Shown piece by piece: positions 55,180 to 63,338 of a stretch of 64,000 bases of DNA. Each line of letters starts with the position of its first letter. Within the stretch, counting starts at the first letter, position 1. Made by a program: the position numbers and the translations under genes. Source of the stretch: Firmicutes bacterium UBA5227 (GTDB taxonomy: Bacteria > Bacillota > Clostridia > Tissierellales > Sedimentibacteraceae); the NCBI GenBank assembly GCA_002409285.1, contig DHUT01000088.1, forward strand, positions 10,103-74,102, read 5' to 3'. The notes under the pieces were generated by a model. It was not told the DNA's origin. It searched no databases and was given only the letters and a program-made list of their open reading frames with translations.

Positions 55180-55359
55180 TATCCAAAAAAACTTTCGTTT
55201 TATTTAAGCTTTTCTCTGTATTTACCTAAATATTTTAAGAGTATTCTCCATAAACCTAACATATTTAATTTGTTAAATAATTGCAAAATGATATGCTAAA
55301 CCCTCACATCAGACAAAAGTATTAAGTAAATGTTATACTGATAAAAATCACCATCTCCT

Positions 55360-56727
55360 TTAAGTGTAATTTTTATGCCTTTGTTTTCCAAACAATATAT
55401 ATGAGACTGCCATATTTATCAGCGGACATATATAACACAACACTGCATAGGGTGCATATTGTATTGCCGTAATGCCCATGATTGGTTTTATTAAAAGTGC
55501 GTTTACATTCCAAGGCATAAGAGGTGCCACAATTACTCCCGTATCTGAAATTGTCCTTGCCAATACAGTTTCATCCATACCCATCTCCTTATACTTTTCA
55601 TTCAGAATTTTTGCCGGAACTATTATGCCGGAAGTCTGATCGCAGGTAGCAACAGTGAGGAGTATACTCATAAGTCCCGTTCGCCTTATTAGAGTCATTT
55701 TAGAATTAATTCCATTAATTAGTTTTCCTATTACCGGCATAAGTATATTACCCTTTTCAAACAGCTGTATCAATGCATAGGCAGCAACTACCATACAAAT
55801 TGTCTCAACCATTGAAATCATGCCTCCGCTTACCAAAAGCCTGTTAAGTTCCGGTGAAGGAGTATTACCATGATACCCAAACACTAATGAGGTTAAAACT
55901 TCTTTTACTGTAGCTCTCTGAAAAACAATGCTGAGCACGGAGCCAACACCAATGCCTATTGAAAAAGTTATTATTGAATTCAGCCCTGCAATGGAAAGCC
56001 CCAGTACGATAACGGGTAGTATCAACAAAAAAGGAGAGACATTAAAGCCTGATGCTATTGCATCCTTATACAATAAAAGTTTGCTGTAATCTCCGGACGT
56101 ATATTTTAAACCAATTAAATAGTAAATAACTGCTGTTATAATTATTGTAGGTATTAGTGTTACAACTAAGCTTTTAAAAATTTCCTTGTAGCTTTTGTTT
56201 GTTGCTTTCATCAATAGATTTACAAGTCCAGACAGCGGAGATATTTTATCTGCTATAAATGCACCCGAAACCAGCATTCCAATAATCACGTTCTGAGGTA
56301 TACCCAGCCCCATTCCTATACCGCTCAAAGAAATACCTACGGTACTCATAGTACCCGCTGCTGTTCCCATGAATAATGAAATTAGTGACATTATTAAAAA
56401 CGAGGCAAACAAAAAATTGACACCCTCCATATATGTAAACCCATAATGCATTATTGTCGGCACAACACCTGAAGAAAGCCATATAGATGTTGTTGCACCT
56501 ATAAACAATATAACTACAATAAGGTTCTTTATTTCAAGTATCGAGTTTAATATTGTCTTTAACAAATCCGACAGACTATATCCGCTTTTAATCAATACTG
56601 CCAAAGTAAAAACTATTCCCATGACAAATCCGATAAATAAGGGAATTGACAACACTAATGAAAAAAATATAAATCCCAGGCTGATTAACATTATTGCCAT
56701 AGGATTAAGAGCTAACCTTTTATCCAC
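55360..56727 (-). CDS. nhaC: Na+/H+ antiporter, NhaC family
   Basis: 455 residues with about eleven hydrophobic segments. Conserved NhaC-type features: the GTAAGTMSTVGISLSGIGMGLG stretch split by glycine turns (about residue 120), SGAFIADKISPLSG (about 155) and TCDQTSGIIVPAKI (about 356). It should exchange Na+ for H+ across the cytoplasmic membrane; some relatives carry malate/lactate or amino acids instead. The start is GTG behind AGAGGTG. Confidence 0.85.
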   Translation of the reverse strand: MDKRLALNPMAIMLISLGFIFFSLVLSIPLFIGFVMGIVFTLAVLIKSGYSLSDLLKTILNSILEIKNLIVVILFIGATTSIWLSSGVVPTIMHYGFTYMEGVNFLFASFLIMSLISLFMGTAAGTMSTVGISLSGIGMGLGIPQNVIIGMLVSGAFIADKISPLSGLVNLLMKATNKSYKEIFKSLVVTLIPTIIITAVIYYLIGLKYTSGDYSKLLLYKDAIASGFNVSPFLLILPVIVLGLSIAGLNSIITFSIGIGVGSVLSIVFQRATVKEVLTSLVFGYHGNTPSPELNRLLVSGGMISMVETICMVVAAYALIQLFEKGNILMPVIGKLINGINSKMTLIRRTGLMSILLTVATCDQTSGIIVPAKILNEKYKEMGMDETVLARTISDTGVIVAPLMPWNVNALLIKPIMGITAIQYAPYAVLCYICPLINMAVSYILFGKQRHKNYT

Positions 56728-56934
56728 ATTACACCTCTGCTAAAAAATTAAGTAATAAATTATTGGCAGAAACACTGCCGAAAGCATATTGTTTGTCTTT
56801 ACGTGTTTGATATCCCACTGCTTCATTGCAATACACTTTTGTTAATATATATTAACATCTACCATAAAGGAATGCAAATATTTTATTATAACCTTTATAG
56901 CTTATTAACTGCCCTGTATCTCTTAGAATCAAAT

Positions 56935-56977
56935 AAAAAAGTTATTCAGCTCCTTTATTATCCTCGAACTGAATAAC
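56935..56977 (-). terminator. Terminator after the hydroxyacid dehydrogenase-like gene
   Basis: GTTATTCAG, 19-nt loop, CTGAATAAC, then TTTTTT on the minus strand, 28 bp past the stop at 57005. The gap 56728-56934 has no further clear element. Confidence 0.85.
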
Positions 56978-57004
56978 CTTGCAATATTTATAATACTATC
57001 TTTA

Positions 57005-57904
57005 TCAATGTGACATTGAATAGTTTTCTATATTTTGTATCACTTTTTTACCTAACCGCTTTGTACTCTGTACAGTGGTTCCTGCTGTTTTATTTACGCA
57101 TGATACATTGGGAAGCGAAATTATTTCACCGGACTCATCTCCCGATCCTATGATGGTATCGCAAAGAAAATAGTTGCTCTTATCAGCAAGCCAGTTTTTC
57201 AGTGCATTAACATCATGACTTGGTCCTATAGATGTATTTACAAGTATTTTACCATTGCCGAAAATTTCAAATTCCCTCTGATTGAGAAGAACTACATTTT
57301 TGTTAAGACATGTACAGAGAATATCAGCCTTTTTCAGCAATTCCTCCATCTCAAGATATTTAAAGCCCCTGTTTTCCTGCTCCGGTTTACGGGTACGGCT
57401 GTAATAATACACATCCGCACCAAAAAAACGAAGTGCGTTTCCAACAATTAAACCTGTTGCCCCAAGACCAAGTATCCCAATTTTCATATCTGTAAGCTCT
57501 ACAGATTTATCTTTCCATTGACTGTTTCCAAATCCGTGCAGTAAACGAACCAACTCGCTAATCACATATTCCGCAACACCTTCATCGCCATAATCCCGAA
57601 CTCCGCTCACAGTGATATTTTGTTTTTCCGCAGCTGTAATGTCTACATTTGCGCTTTCTTTCGAGTACAGACTGCAGCACATCCCAATGTATTTTAAATT
57701 TTTACATGTATTAATAACCTGTGAATCTATCTTCGTGGTATAAGAAACCAAAACAGCATCTGCATTTCCTATACGTCTTATTATTTCTTCGTTATCTTCA
57801 GGGATATCCTGATATAACTTTACTTCATTGGCATAGCCTGAAAGTAAATCCTTCGACTCCCGATCTATGTTAACAGGTTCAATTGCTACTAACCTTTGAA
57901 ACAT
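57005..57904 (-). CDS. 2-hydroxyacid dehydrogenase-like protein with altered active site
   Basis: 299 residues of the D-isomer-specific 2-hydroxyacid dehydrogenase fold. The NAD motif GILGLGATGLIVGNALRFFG (about residue 147) is complete. The active-site Arg of the usual NxxRG segment is replaced (LVNTSIGPSHDV, about 230) and the catalytic His of TPHxAG is replaced (NKTAGTT, about 280). It may be a binding or regulatory protein, or use another chemistry. Its ATG overlaps the rsmI stop (TAATG) behind GGAGGA. Confidence 0.8.
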   Translation of the reverse strand: MFQRLVAIEPVNIDRESKDLLSGYANEVKLYQDIPEDNEEIIRRIGNADAVLVSYTTKIDSQVINTCKNLKYIGMCCSLYSKESANVDITAAEKQNITVSGVRDYGDEGVAEYVISELVRLLHGFGNSQWKDKSVELTDMKIGILGLGATGLIVGNALRFFGADVYYYSRTRKPEQENRGFKYLEMEELLKKADILCTCLNKNVVLLNQREFEIFGNGKILVNTSIGPSHDVNALKNWLADKSNYFLCDTIIGSGDESGEIISLPNVSCVNKTAGTTVQSTKRLGKKVIQNIENYSMSH

Positions 57905-58791
57905 TAATTATTGTCCTCCTTTGTAATAAAGTAATTCTCCATAAATTTTTTAATCTCCAACGAAGCCTTATATGCCTCATTTTTAGATGCTGCTCCTTCT
58001 TCTACAGCCTCATTGACAGCTTCCTTTAAAGAATAATCTTTGTGAATTAATTTGTCAAATAAGATTCCATGGATACTTACATTTAATGTGTTCTGTTCCT
58101 TTTCTTCATAGTCGTTGTTGTAGCCTACAATTACATATTCGCCTCTTTCTGTGTCATCACTACTGTTCAACTGCTGAAGAACGGAATCAACGCTTCCGTA
58201 AAATGAGTTTTCATGAAGCTTTGTTAATTCCTTGCATACACATACGGTTGCATTTGGCATGTGTTCTTTCAGACTTTCCATAAGATTGATTATTCGTTTT
58301 GGAGATTCATAAAGTACAAATGTTTTTATAGTATTGTCCTTTATTCTTTTCAATGCATTATCAAGCTCGCTTTTCTTTCTTGGCAAAAATCCGTAAAAAG
58401 CAAACTCCCGTGTATCTATTCCTGCAACGGAGAGAGCAATTATAACCGCTGAAGCTCCCGCCAGTCCTATTACCTCGATTCCTGCTTCTCTTGCGCTTTT
58501 CACAAGCTCATATCCGGGATCTGAAATGCATGGAGTTCCTGCATCTGTTACCAGTGCCACAGTTTTGTTTTCAGAAAGAATTTCATCTACAATTTCCGGA
58601 CTTCTTTCCTTTTCATTAAATTTATGGTATGAAATCATATGTTTTTTTATATCAAAAAAGTTTAATAGCTTTTGAGTGTGTCTTGTATCTTCTGCCAATA
58701 TATAATCACACTCTTTAAGGGTTTCTATTGCCCTTTGAGTCATGTCACTTAAATTGCCTATGGGTGTAGGCACTATGTATAATTTACTCAT
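57904..58791 (-). CDS. rsmI: 16S rRNA (cytidine1402-2'-O)-methyltransferase
   Basis: Start ATG 58791 (MSKLYIVPTPIGNLSDMT), behind AGGAG; it overlaps the recQ stop by 8 bp, whereas a longer frame would run further into recQ. 295 residues. The tetrapyrrole-methylase fold is shown by VPTPIGNL, EDTRHTQKLL (about 40), VTDAGTPCISDPG (about 80) and LAGASAVIIAL. It methylates C1402 of 16S rRNA. Confidence 0.94.
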   Translation of the reverse strand: MSKLYIVPTPIGNLSDMTQRAIETLKECDYILAEDTRHTQKLLNFFDIKKHMISYHKFNEKERSPEIVDEILSENKTVALVTDAGTPCISDPGYELVKSAREAGIEVIGLAGASAVIIALSVAGIDTREFAFYGFLPRKKSELDNALKRIKDNTIKTFVLYESPKRIINLMESLKEHMPNATVCVCKELTKLHENSFYGSVDSVLQQLNSSDDTERGEYVIVGYNNDYEEKEQNTLNVSIHGILFDKLIHKDYSLKEAVNEAVEEGAASKNEAYKASLEIKKFMENYFITKEDNN

Positions 58792-60961
58792 TAGTTTCTC
58801 CTGTTGTTTCCAGCCTGCAAAGGGCAAATTTAATTTCTCCGTATGTTATTTCCGGAGGCAGCGCCTCCTTTACAGGTTTAAGCTTATCCCCGCCGATTTT
58901 CTTATATGTACTTATAATAAGCCTTTCTTTATCTTCCGAAACAAAATCCCTGTAGTTTATTTCATAGCCTAATTTTGCGCAGTCTATCAGATGATTCTCT
59001 ACCGTAACCGGTGAAAGTCCTCTTTCTTTTGCTATTTCAGCGATGTTTTTTCTTGATCTGTACAAATTATAGCTTATTTCCCTTGTATCTTCCTTTTTAG
59101 CCCTTTCTTCAGTGCCCGTCTTTATCTCTCTTTCGCTGTATATATTTTGAGGTTTTATCTGTTTTAAATCAATATTGTTATTCTCTATATATTTTTTAAT
59201 AGCCTCCATAAATTCACTGCCATATTTTTCGGCCTTAATTTCTCCCACTCCGGATACTTTAAGAAATTCTGCATTGTTTTGGGGGTATTTAATACACATA
59301 TCCTTTAACGCTGCATCTGAAAAAACTACAAAGGGAGGAACTTTTAATTCATCGGCAATTTTCTTTCTAAGTGCCCTCAGTGTTTCAAACAGATCTTTGT
59401 TGTAATTAACCGATTTGTCAGGAGCTTCGTGTGTAGCAAAAATTTTTCTGATAGTCACCTGCTGTCTGCCCTTCAGAACTTCATGCCCCTGTCTTGATAT
59501 ACTGAGCACAGGATATTTGTCACCTATTACATTTATATAGCCGTCGGATATCAGGTAAGAAATCATCTCTTTTAATGTATCTTTGTCATATTCTTTCATT
59601 AAGCCGTATGTGCTTAACTTATGGAAATTTAATGATTTTATTCTTTGACCTGAGCTGCCTTTCAGTACATCTATTACCACATTGCTTCCAAAACGCTGCC
59701 CCATTCGGTAAATACAGGACAAAATTTTCTGGGTTTCTGTTGTTATATCACTGCTCTCAATATCACTGAGACAATTGCTGCAGTTATGGCAGTTTTCCGT
59801 CGTATAATTCGTATCAAAATAGCTTACCAGGTACTTCCTTAGGCATTTATCCGTGTTGCAGTAATTTACCATTTTTTTAAGTTTGTCATACTCAGTGGAC
59901 TTTGTCAGCTCATCGCTAATGCTGTTTTCTATCAAAAAATTATTTATCACTATGTCCTGGGGACTGAACAATAAAATGCAGTCAGATGGTTCTCCGTCTC
60001 TTCCCGCTCTACCCGATTCCTGATAATATGATTCTACATTCTTAGGCATATTATAATGAATGACATACCTGATGTCCAGCTTGTCTATTCCCATACCAAA
60101 AGCATTTGTAGCAACCATTATATCGGCATTGTCATAAAGAAAATCATCCTGATTTTTACTTCTTTCAGCATCACTGAGGCCTGCATGATAGCTGACGGCT
60201 TTATAGCCTGCACTTACAAGCCTTGCGCAGACCTCATCAGTCAGCTTTCTTGTAAGGCAGTAAATAATGCCTGACTTACCTTTATGTTCTTCTACATATT
60301 TCAATATGTAAGGGGATTTTTTATTTATTCTTACCACTTCAAACTTTAAATTTTCTCTGTCAAAGCCAGTAATAATTTCATAGTGATCACTTAACCCTAT
60401 TAGATCTATTATATCATGTTTAACTTCAGGTGTTGCTGTTGCTGTAAATGCTGAAACAACGGGATTATCTTCTGAAATATCTCTCAGGTTCCTGACTTTT
60501 AAATAGCTTGGTCTGAAATCATGACCCCACTGGGAAACGCAGTGGGCTTCATCAACAGCTATCATGGAAATCTTAATGTTTTTTAGCATCTCCATAAAGC
60601 TTTCAGATTCTAACCGTTCCGGTGCAATATACAACAGCTTGTACTTGTTATTTTCAGCTTCGTATATGATCCGATTCAGTTTACCCATGGGCAATGAACT
60701 GTTAATAAACGCAGAAGACATGCCCATTTGCTGCAATGTATCCACCTGATCCTTCATAAGGGATATAAGTGGTGAAATAACTATGGTGGTTCCCTCCATA
60801 AGCATGGCAGGTATCTGGTAGCACAGGGATTTTCCCCCGCCTGTAGGCATTATAGCCATCACATCCTTATGGGACAAAATATTCTCAATTATTTCCCTCT
60901 GTCCCTCCCTGAAGGAATCATATCCATAATACTTTTTTAATAATTCTACAGCTTTATCCAT
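58784..60961 (-). CDS. recQ: ATP-dependent DNA helicase RecQ
   Basis: 725 residues. Walker A MPTGGGKS (about residue 37), DEAH box AVDEAHCVSQWGHDFR (about 138), motif VI QESGRAGRDG, the zinc-binding cysteines (CRKYLVSYFD, CHNCSNC, about 375-395), an RQC winged helix, an HRDC domain (about 520-600) and a C-terminal helix-turn-helix extension (EIAKERGLSPVTVENHL, about 645). It unwinds DNA 3' to 5' in recombination and fork repair. The ATG follows AAGGTG. Confidence 0.95.
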   Translation of the reverse strand: MDKAVELLKKYYGYDSFREGQREIIENILSHKDVMAIMPTGGGKSLCYQIPAMLMEGTTIVISPLISLMKDQVDTLQQMGMSSAFINSSLPMGKLNRIIYEAENNKYKLLYIAPERLESESFMEMLKNIKISMIAVDEAHCVSQWGHDFRPSYLKVRNLRDISEDNPVVSAFTATATPEVKHDIIDLIGLSDHYEIITGFDRENLKFEVVRINKKSPYILKYVEEHKGKSGIIYCLTRKLTDEVCARLVSAGYKAVSYHAGLSDAERSKNQDDFLYDNADIMVATNAFGMGIDKLDIRYVIHYNMPKNVESYYQESGRAGRDGEPSDCILLFSPQDIVINNFLIENSISDELTKSTEYDKLKKMVNYCNTDKCLRKYLVSYFDTNYTTENCHNCSNCLSDIESSDITTETQKILSCIYRMGQRFGSNVVIDVLKGSSGQRIKSLNFHKLSTYGLMKEYDKDTLKEMISYLISDGYINVIGDKYPVLSISRQGHEVLKGRQQVTIRKIFATHEAPDKSVNYNKDLFETLRALRKKIADELKVPPFVVFSDAALKDMCIKYPQNNAEFLKVSGVGEIKAEKYGSEFMEAIKKYIENNNIDLKQIKPQNIYSEREIKTGTEERAKKEDTREISYNLYRSRKNIAEIAKERGLSPVTVENHLIDCAKLGYEINYRDFVSEDKERLIISTYKKIGGDKLKPVKEALPPEITYGEIKFALCRLETTGETNE

Positions 60962-60999
60962 AATTCACACCTTACCTGTTTTCAACTTTTGTGCTACAC

Positions 61000-61272
61000 C
61001 TAATCTTCAGCATTTAAGTCATCCATAAGTTCTTTAACACTGTTAAAAGGTTCTTTTAAATTGCGTCCCAATCTTGCATCTTTCATTGCAGCAATCGTTT
61101 CAGCGTTCGGAGTATCCAGCCGCATATCGAACGGTATGCCATTTGAACGGACAGCTTGACGCAAAAAAACAGTAAGTGCAGTAGACATATTTAGTCCCAG
61201 TTCATTAAAAATTTCTTCCGCCTGCTTTTTCAATTCAGCGTCTATTCTAATGTTTAAATTTGTGGTTGCCAT
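61000..61272 (-). CDS. RelB/DinJ family antitoxin, no toxin gene adjacent
   Basis: 90 residues. The ribbon-helix-helix start TTNLNIRIDAELKKQAEEI and the central LGLNMSTALTVFLRQAVR, then GIPFDM, are typical of DinJ/RelB. The C-terminal tail that would wrap the toxin is present. The toxin gene that normally follows is missing: only 38 bp separate it from recQ. It may be a remnant or may interact with the RelE-type toxin at 40354-40620. Confidence 0.87.
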   Translation of the reverse strand: MATTNLNIRIDAELKKQAEEIFNELGLNMSTALTVFLRQAVRSNGIPFDMRLDTPNAETIAAMKDARLGRNLKEPFNSVKELMDDLNAED

Positions 61273-61296
61273 AATTTATCAACTCCTTCGCATAGT

Positions 61297-61325
61297 AGTA
61301 TATACCATAATTCTAAAAACATCAA
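61297..61325 (-). promoter_or_regulatory. Promoter of the antitoxin gene
   Basis: TTGATG (61320-61325), 17-bp spacer, TATACT (61297-61302) on the minus strand, 25 bp from the ATG. It is divergent from the tenA promoter. Confidence 0.7.
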
Positions 61326-61401
61326 CACAATTTAACATATTTTTTATACGACGTCATTACAAAAACCTACAAAACACTTTGGTTGTAAGTTTTGTGTACG
61401 C

Positions 61402-61430
61402 TTGCTGTTTGAGAGTAGATATGGTAAAAT
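61402..61430 (+). promoter_or_regulatory. Promoter of tenA
   Basis: TTGCTG (61402-61407), 17-bp spacer, TAAAAT (61425-61430). The short leader to the ATG at 61469 has no riboswitch. Confidence 0.6.
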
Positions 61431-61468
61431 GAATATTATTAAAAAAAGGAAGATATCCGGAGGCACAA

Positions 61469-62107
61469 ATGAATTTTATGAATGAAGCAATCAAAATATC
61501 CAGACCGGTTTGGCAGAAATCCATGAATTTACCCTTCATTCAGGAGCTAAAGACAGGTAAGTTATCTAAAGACAGATTTAACCTTTATCTTGAACAGGAT
61601 AATATCTATCTTTTGTATTATGTTAAACTGTGTGGTAAAGCAATTTATAATTCTAAAGGTAATGAGGAAATCAGCCTGTATTTATCTTTAATATCATTTG
61701 CTTTTGATACTGAAATAGGCACAAGAACGGAAAATCTGGACAAAAAAAATTCAGTGAATGTATTGTTGGAAAACCAAAGATATATTGATTTTATCATGAG
61801 CTTCAGCAATGATTACAACAATGACCGAATTCTCTTAGTATTACTCCACTGTATGCTAAGCTATCAATATGTTTTTACTATGATTGCAAAAGATAATGTG
61901 GTAAAAAATTCAGAATATTACTTTTTTATTAAAGATTATTTAAGTGATGACTACAGGGATGCCTGTAACAGATGGACTGAATTTGCAAATAAAAAATACA
62001 GCAGCTTATCAGAAAGTAAAAAAATAGAACTTATTGATATTTTCAAAAAGGCAAGTCTTCTGGAATATGACTTCTGGAATATGGCCTATGAGGGAATAAA
62101 CAGATAA
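61469..62107 (+). CDS. tenA: TenA family thiaminase II / aminopyrimidine hydrolase
   Basis: 212 residues of the all-helical TenA fold. IQELKTGKLSKDRFNLYLEQDNIYLL, split here by the LS turn, is the N-terminal signature (about residue 30). The active-site Cys is likely in LLHCMLSYQY (about 130) and the C-terminal Glu in EYDFWNMAYEG (about 200). It salvages degraded thiamine pyrimidine in the cytoplasm. The usual CxWxY-like environment is changed around the Cys, so activity should not be assumed. The ATG follows GGAGG. Confidence 0.85.
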   Translation: MNFMNEAIKISRPVWQKSMNLPFIQELKTGKLSKDRFNLYLEQDNIYLLYYVKLCGKAIYNSKGNEEISLYLSLISFAFDTEIGTRTENLDKKNSVNVLLENQRYIDFIMSFSNDYNNDRILLVLLHCMLSYQYVFTMIAKDNVVKNSEYYFFIKDYLSDDYRDACNRWTEFANKKYSSLSESKKIELIDIFKKASLLEYDFWNMAYEGINR

Positions 62108-62132
62108 ACTGCCCTGATAATGTATTTTTTGA

Positions 62133-62161
62133 TTGACAACATATTTTTCATGTGATACATT
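62133..62161 (+). promoter_or_regulatory. Promoter of the TPP riboswitch transcript
   Basis: TTGACA (62133-62138), 17-bp spacer, TACATT (62156-62161), immediately upstream of the aptamer. It makes the methyltransferase a unit separate from tenA. Confidence 0.8.
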
Positions 62162-62170
62162 AATTAAAAA

Positions 62171-62262
62171 TAAGCAGGGGAGCTTGTAAATCAGGCTGAG
62201 AGGAAATGATGCTATTTCGACCCTTTAACCTGATGCGGATAATGCCGACGTAGGAAAATCAT
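62171..62262 (+). ncRNA. TPP riboswitch (THI element)
   Basis: All core sequences are present in order: GGGGAGC, GGCTGAGAGG (pyrimidine-binding arm), ACCCTTTAACCTGATGCGG, and ATAATGCCGACGTAGGAAA (diphosphate-binding arm). The optional P3a extension is short. It lies between tenA and the methyltransferase gene, reads in the same direction, and is followed by hairpins with U-tracts, so high TPP should reduce downstream transcription. Confidence 0.95.
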
Positions 62263-62310
62263 AATTGATTTTTTTAGGGACACTGACTCAGGTGTCTCTT
62301 GTTTTATTTA
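62255..62310 (+). terminator. Expression platform of the TPP riboswitch
   Basis: Two hairpins: AAAATCA/TGATTTT plus T-run (62255-62275), whose 5' arm overlaps the end of the aptamer, then GGGACAC/GTGTCTC (62277-62298) followed by TTGTTTTATTT. The second is the stronger terminator candidate. Confidence 0.75.
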
Positions 62311-62337
62311 AAACTTAAAAAAAGAGAGGATATAAAA

Positions 62338-63048
62338 ATGAATTCGAGTATGTTTGACGGATATGCTGATCACTATGATAAATGGTTTATGGCAAATGAT
62401 AAGGTGTTCTTAAGTGAATTAAAGTTACTTCATCACTGCTTAGAACCATTAAAGAAAGATAAAATTTTGTCTGTAGGCTGTGGAAGCGGTTTGTTTGAAA
62501 GTGTTTTAAATAAAGAGTATGGAATAAACAATATCTATGGTCTGGAACCATCTCAGGACATGGCAAAAATTGCAGTCAAAAGAGGAATTGATGTGAAACC
62601 CGGTAATGCTGAAACAGGTGAATTACCTTCTGAAGAATATGATATTATTTACTTTAATGGCTGTTCAACTTATATTCCTGATTTAAAAAAGGCATATGAA
62701 AATTGTTATTCAGCACTAAAAAAGGGAGGTCATTTCATTCTGCTGGATGTACCCAAAGAAAGTGCTTACGGAATTTTATACAGCTTTGCAAAACATGTGG
62801 GCAATTATGACAAAGATATTTTTGATAAAATAGCACCTGAATTACCATATCCTATTGAACTGGTTACATCAGGAATATTTTATACTACCTTAGATAAGGC
62901 AAAAATCATCAAAGAATATTTGAATATGACGAATATTAAATTTTACCAGACGTTAACCGGCAGCCCTGTCTACACCAACGATGCTGTTGAAGAACCAATT
63001 TCAGGATATGATAAGGGGGGATACGTAGCTATTGTTGCTCAAAAATAA
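62338..63048 (+). CDS. SAM-dependent methyltransferase under TPP riboswitch control
   Basis: Start ATG 62338 (MNSSMFDGYADHYDKWF), behind AGAGAGG; a longer frame would begin inside the riboswitch terminator. 236 residues. Class I motif I is ILSVGCGSGLFE (about residue 42), the acidic residue LEPSQDM follows, and DVPKES is the post-motif loop. It belongs to the general Methyltransf_11/25 group and has no known thiamine role. Control by TPP suggests a part in thiamine or pyrimidine/thiazole salvage. Confidence 0.85.
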   Translation: MNSSMFDGYADHYDKWFMANDKVFLSELKLLHHCLEPLKKDKILSVGCGSGLFESVLNKEYGINNIYGLEPSQDMAKIAVKRGIDVKPGNAETGELPSEEYDIIYFNGCSTYIPDLKKAYENCYSALKKGGHFILLDVPKESAYGILYSFAKHVGNYDKDIFDKIAPELPYPIELVTSGIFYTTLDKAKIIKEYLNMTNIKFYQTLTGSPVYTNDAVEEPISGYDKGGYVAIVAQK

Positions 63049-63100
63049 AGAGGACTAAGTATTTCAAGGAAAGTGATGCCTTTCAAGATAAAATTCAAAT

Positions 63101-63140
63101 ATAAAAATAGACTGAAAAGATTATCACATCTATTCAGTCT
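63101..63140 (-). terminator. Terminator of tRNA-Leu
   Basis: AGACTGAA, 16-nt loop, TTCAGTCT, then ATTTTTAT on the minus strand, 11 bp past the tRNA 3' end. The same element in altered form lies at 53061-53101. Confidence 0.88.
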
Positions 63141-63150
63141 TATAATTCTA

Positions 63151-63233
63151 TGCCGCAGAAGGGACTTGAACCCCCACGGTGTTGCCACCAACGGATTTTG
63201 AGTCCGTCACGTCTGCCATTCCATCACTGCGGC
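63151..63233 (-). tRNA. tRNA-Leu (anticodon CAA)
   Basis: 83 nt on the minus strand, starting GCCGCAG and ending CTGCGGC plus discriminator A; CCA is not encoded. The anticodon stem ACGGA/TCCGT encloses CTCAAAA, anticodon CAA, decoding UUG. A long variable arm (GGTGGCAACACC) marks it as a class II tRNA, and the T-loop TTCAAGT is present. Own promoter TTGCAT-17-TAATAT upstream. Confidence 0.97.
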
Positions 63234-63246
63234 TAAGCACTTAATG

Positions 63247-63275
63247 ATATTAACATAAAGTAATTATGAATGCAA
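63247..63275 (-). promoter_or_regulatory. Promoter of tRNA-Leu
   Basis: TTGCAT (63270-63275), 17-bp spacer, TAATAT (63247-63252) on the minus strand, placing the start about 7 nt before the mature tRNA. Confidence 0.65.
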
Positions 63276-63338
63276 GAGTTTTTTATATTATTTGGTTAAA
63301 TTTTTTGGGCGGTGTTACAGAGCCAATGATCTCAGAAA

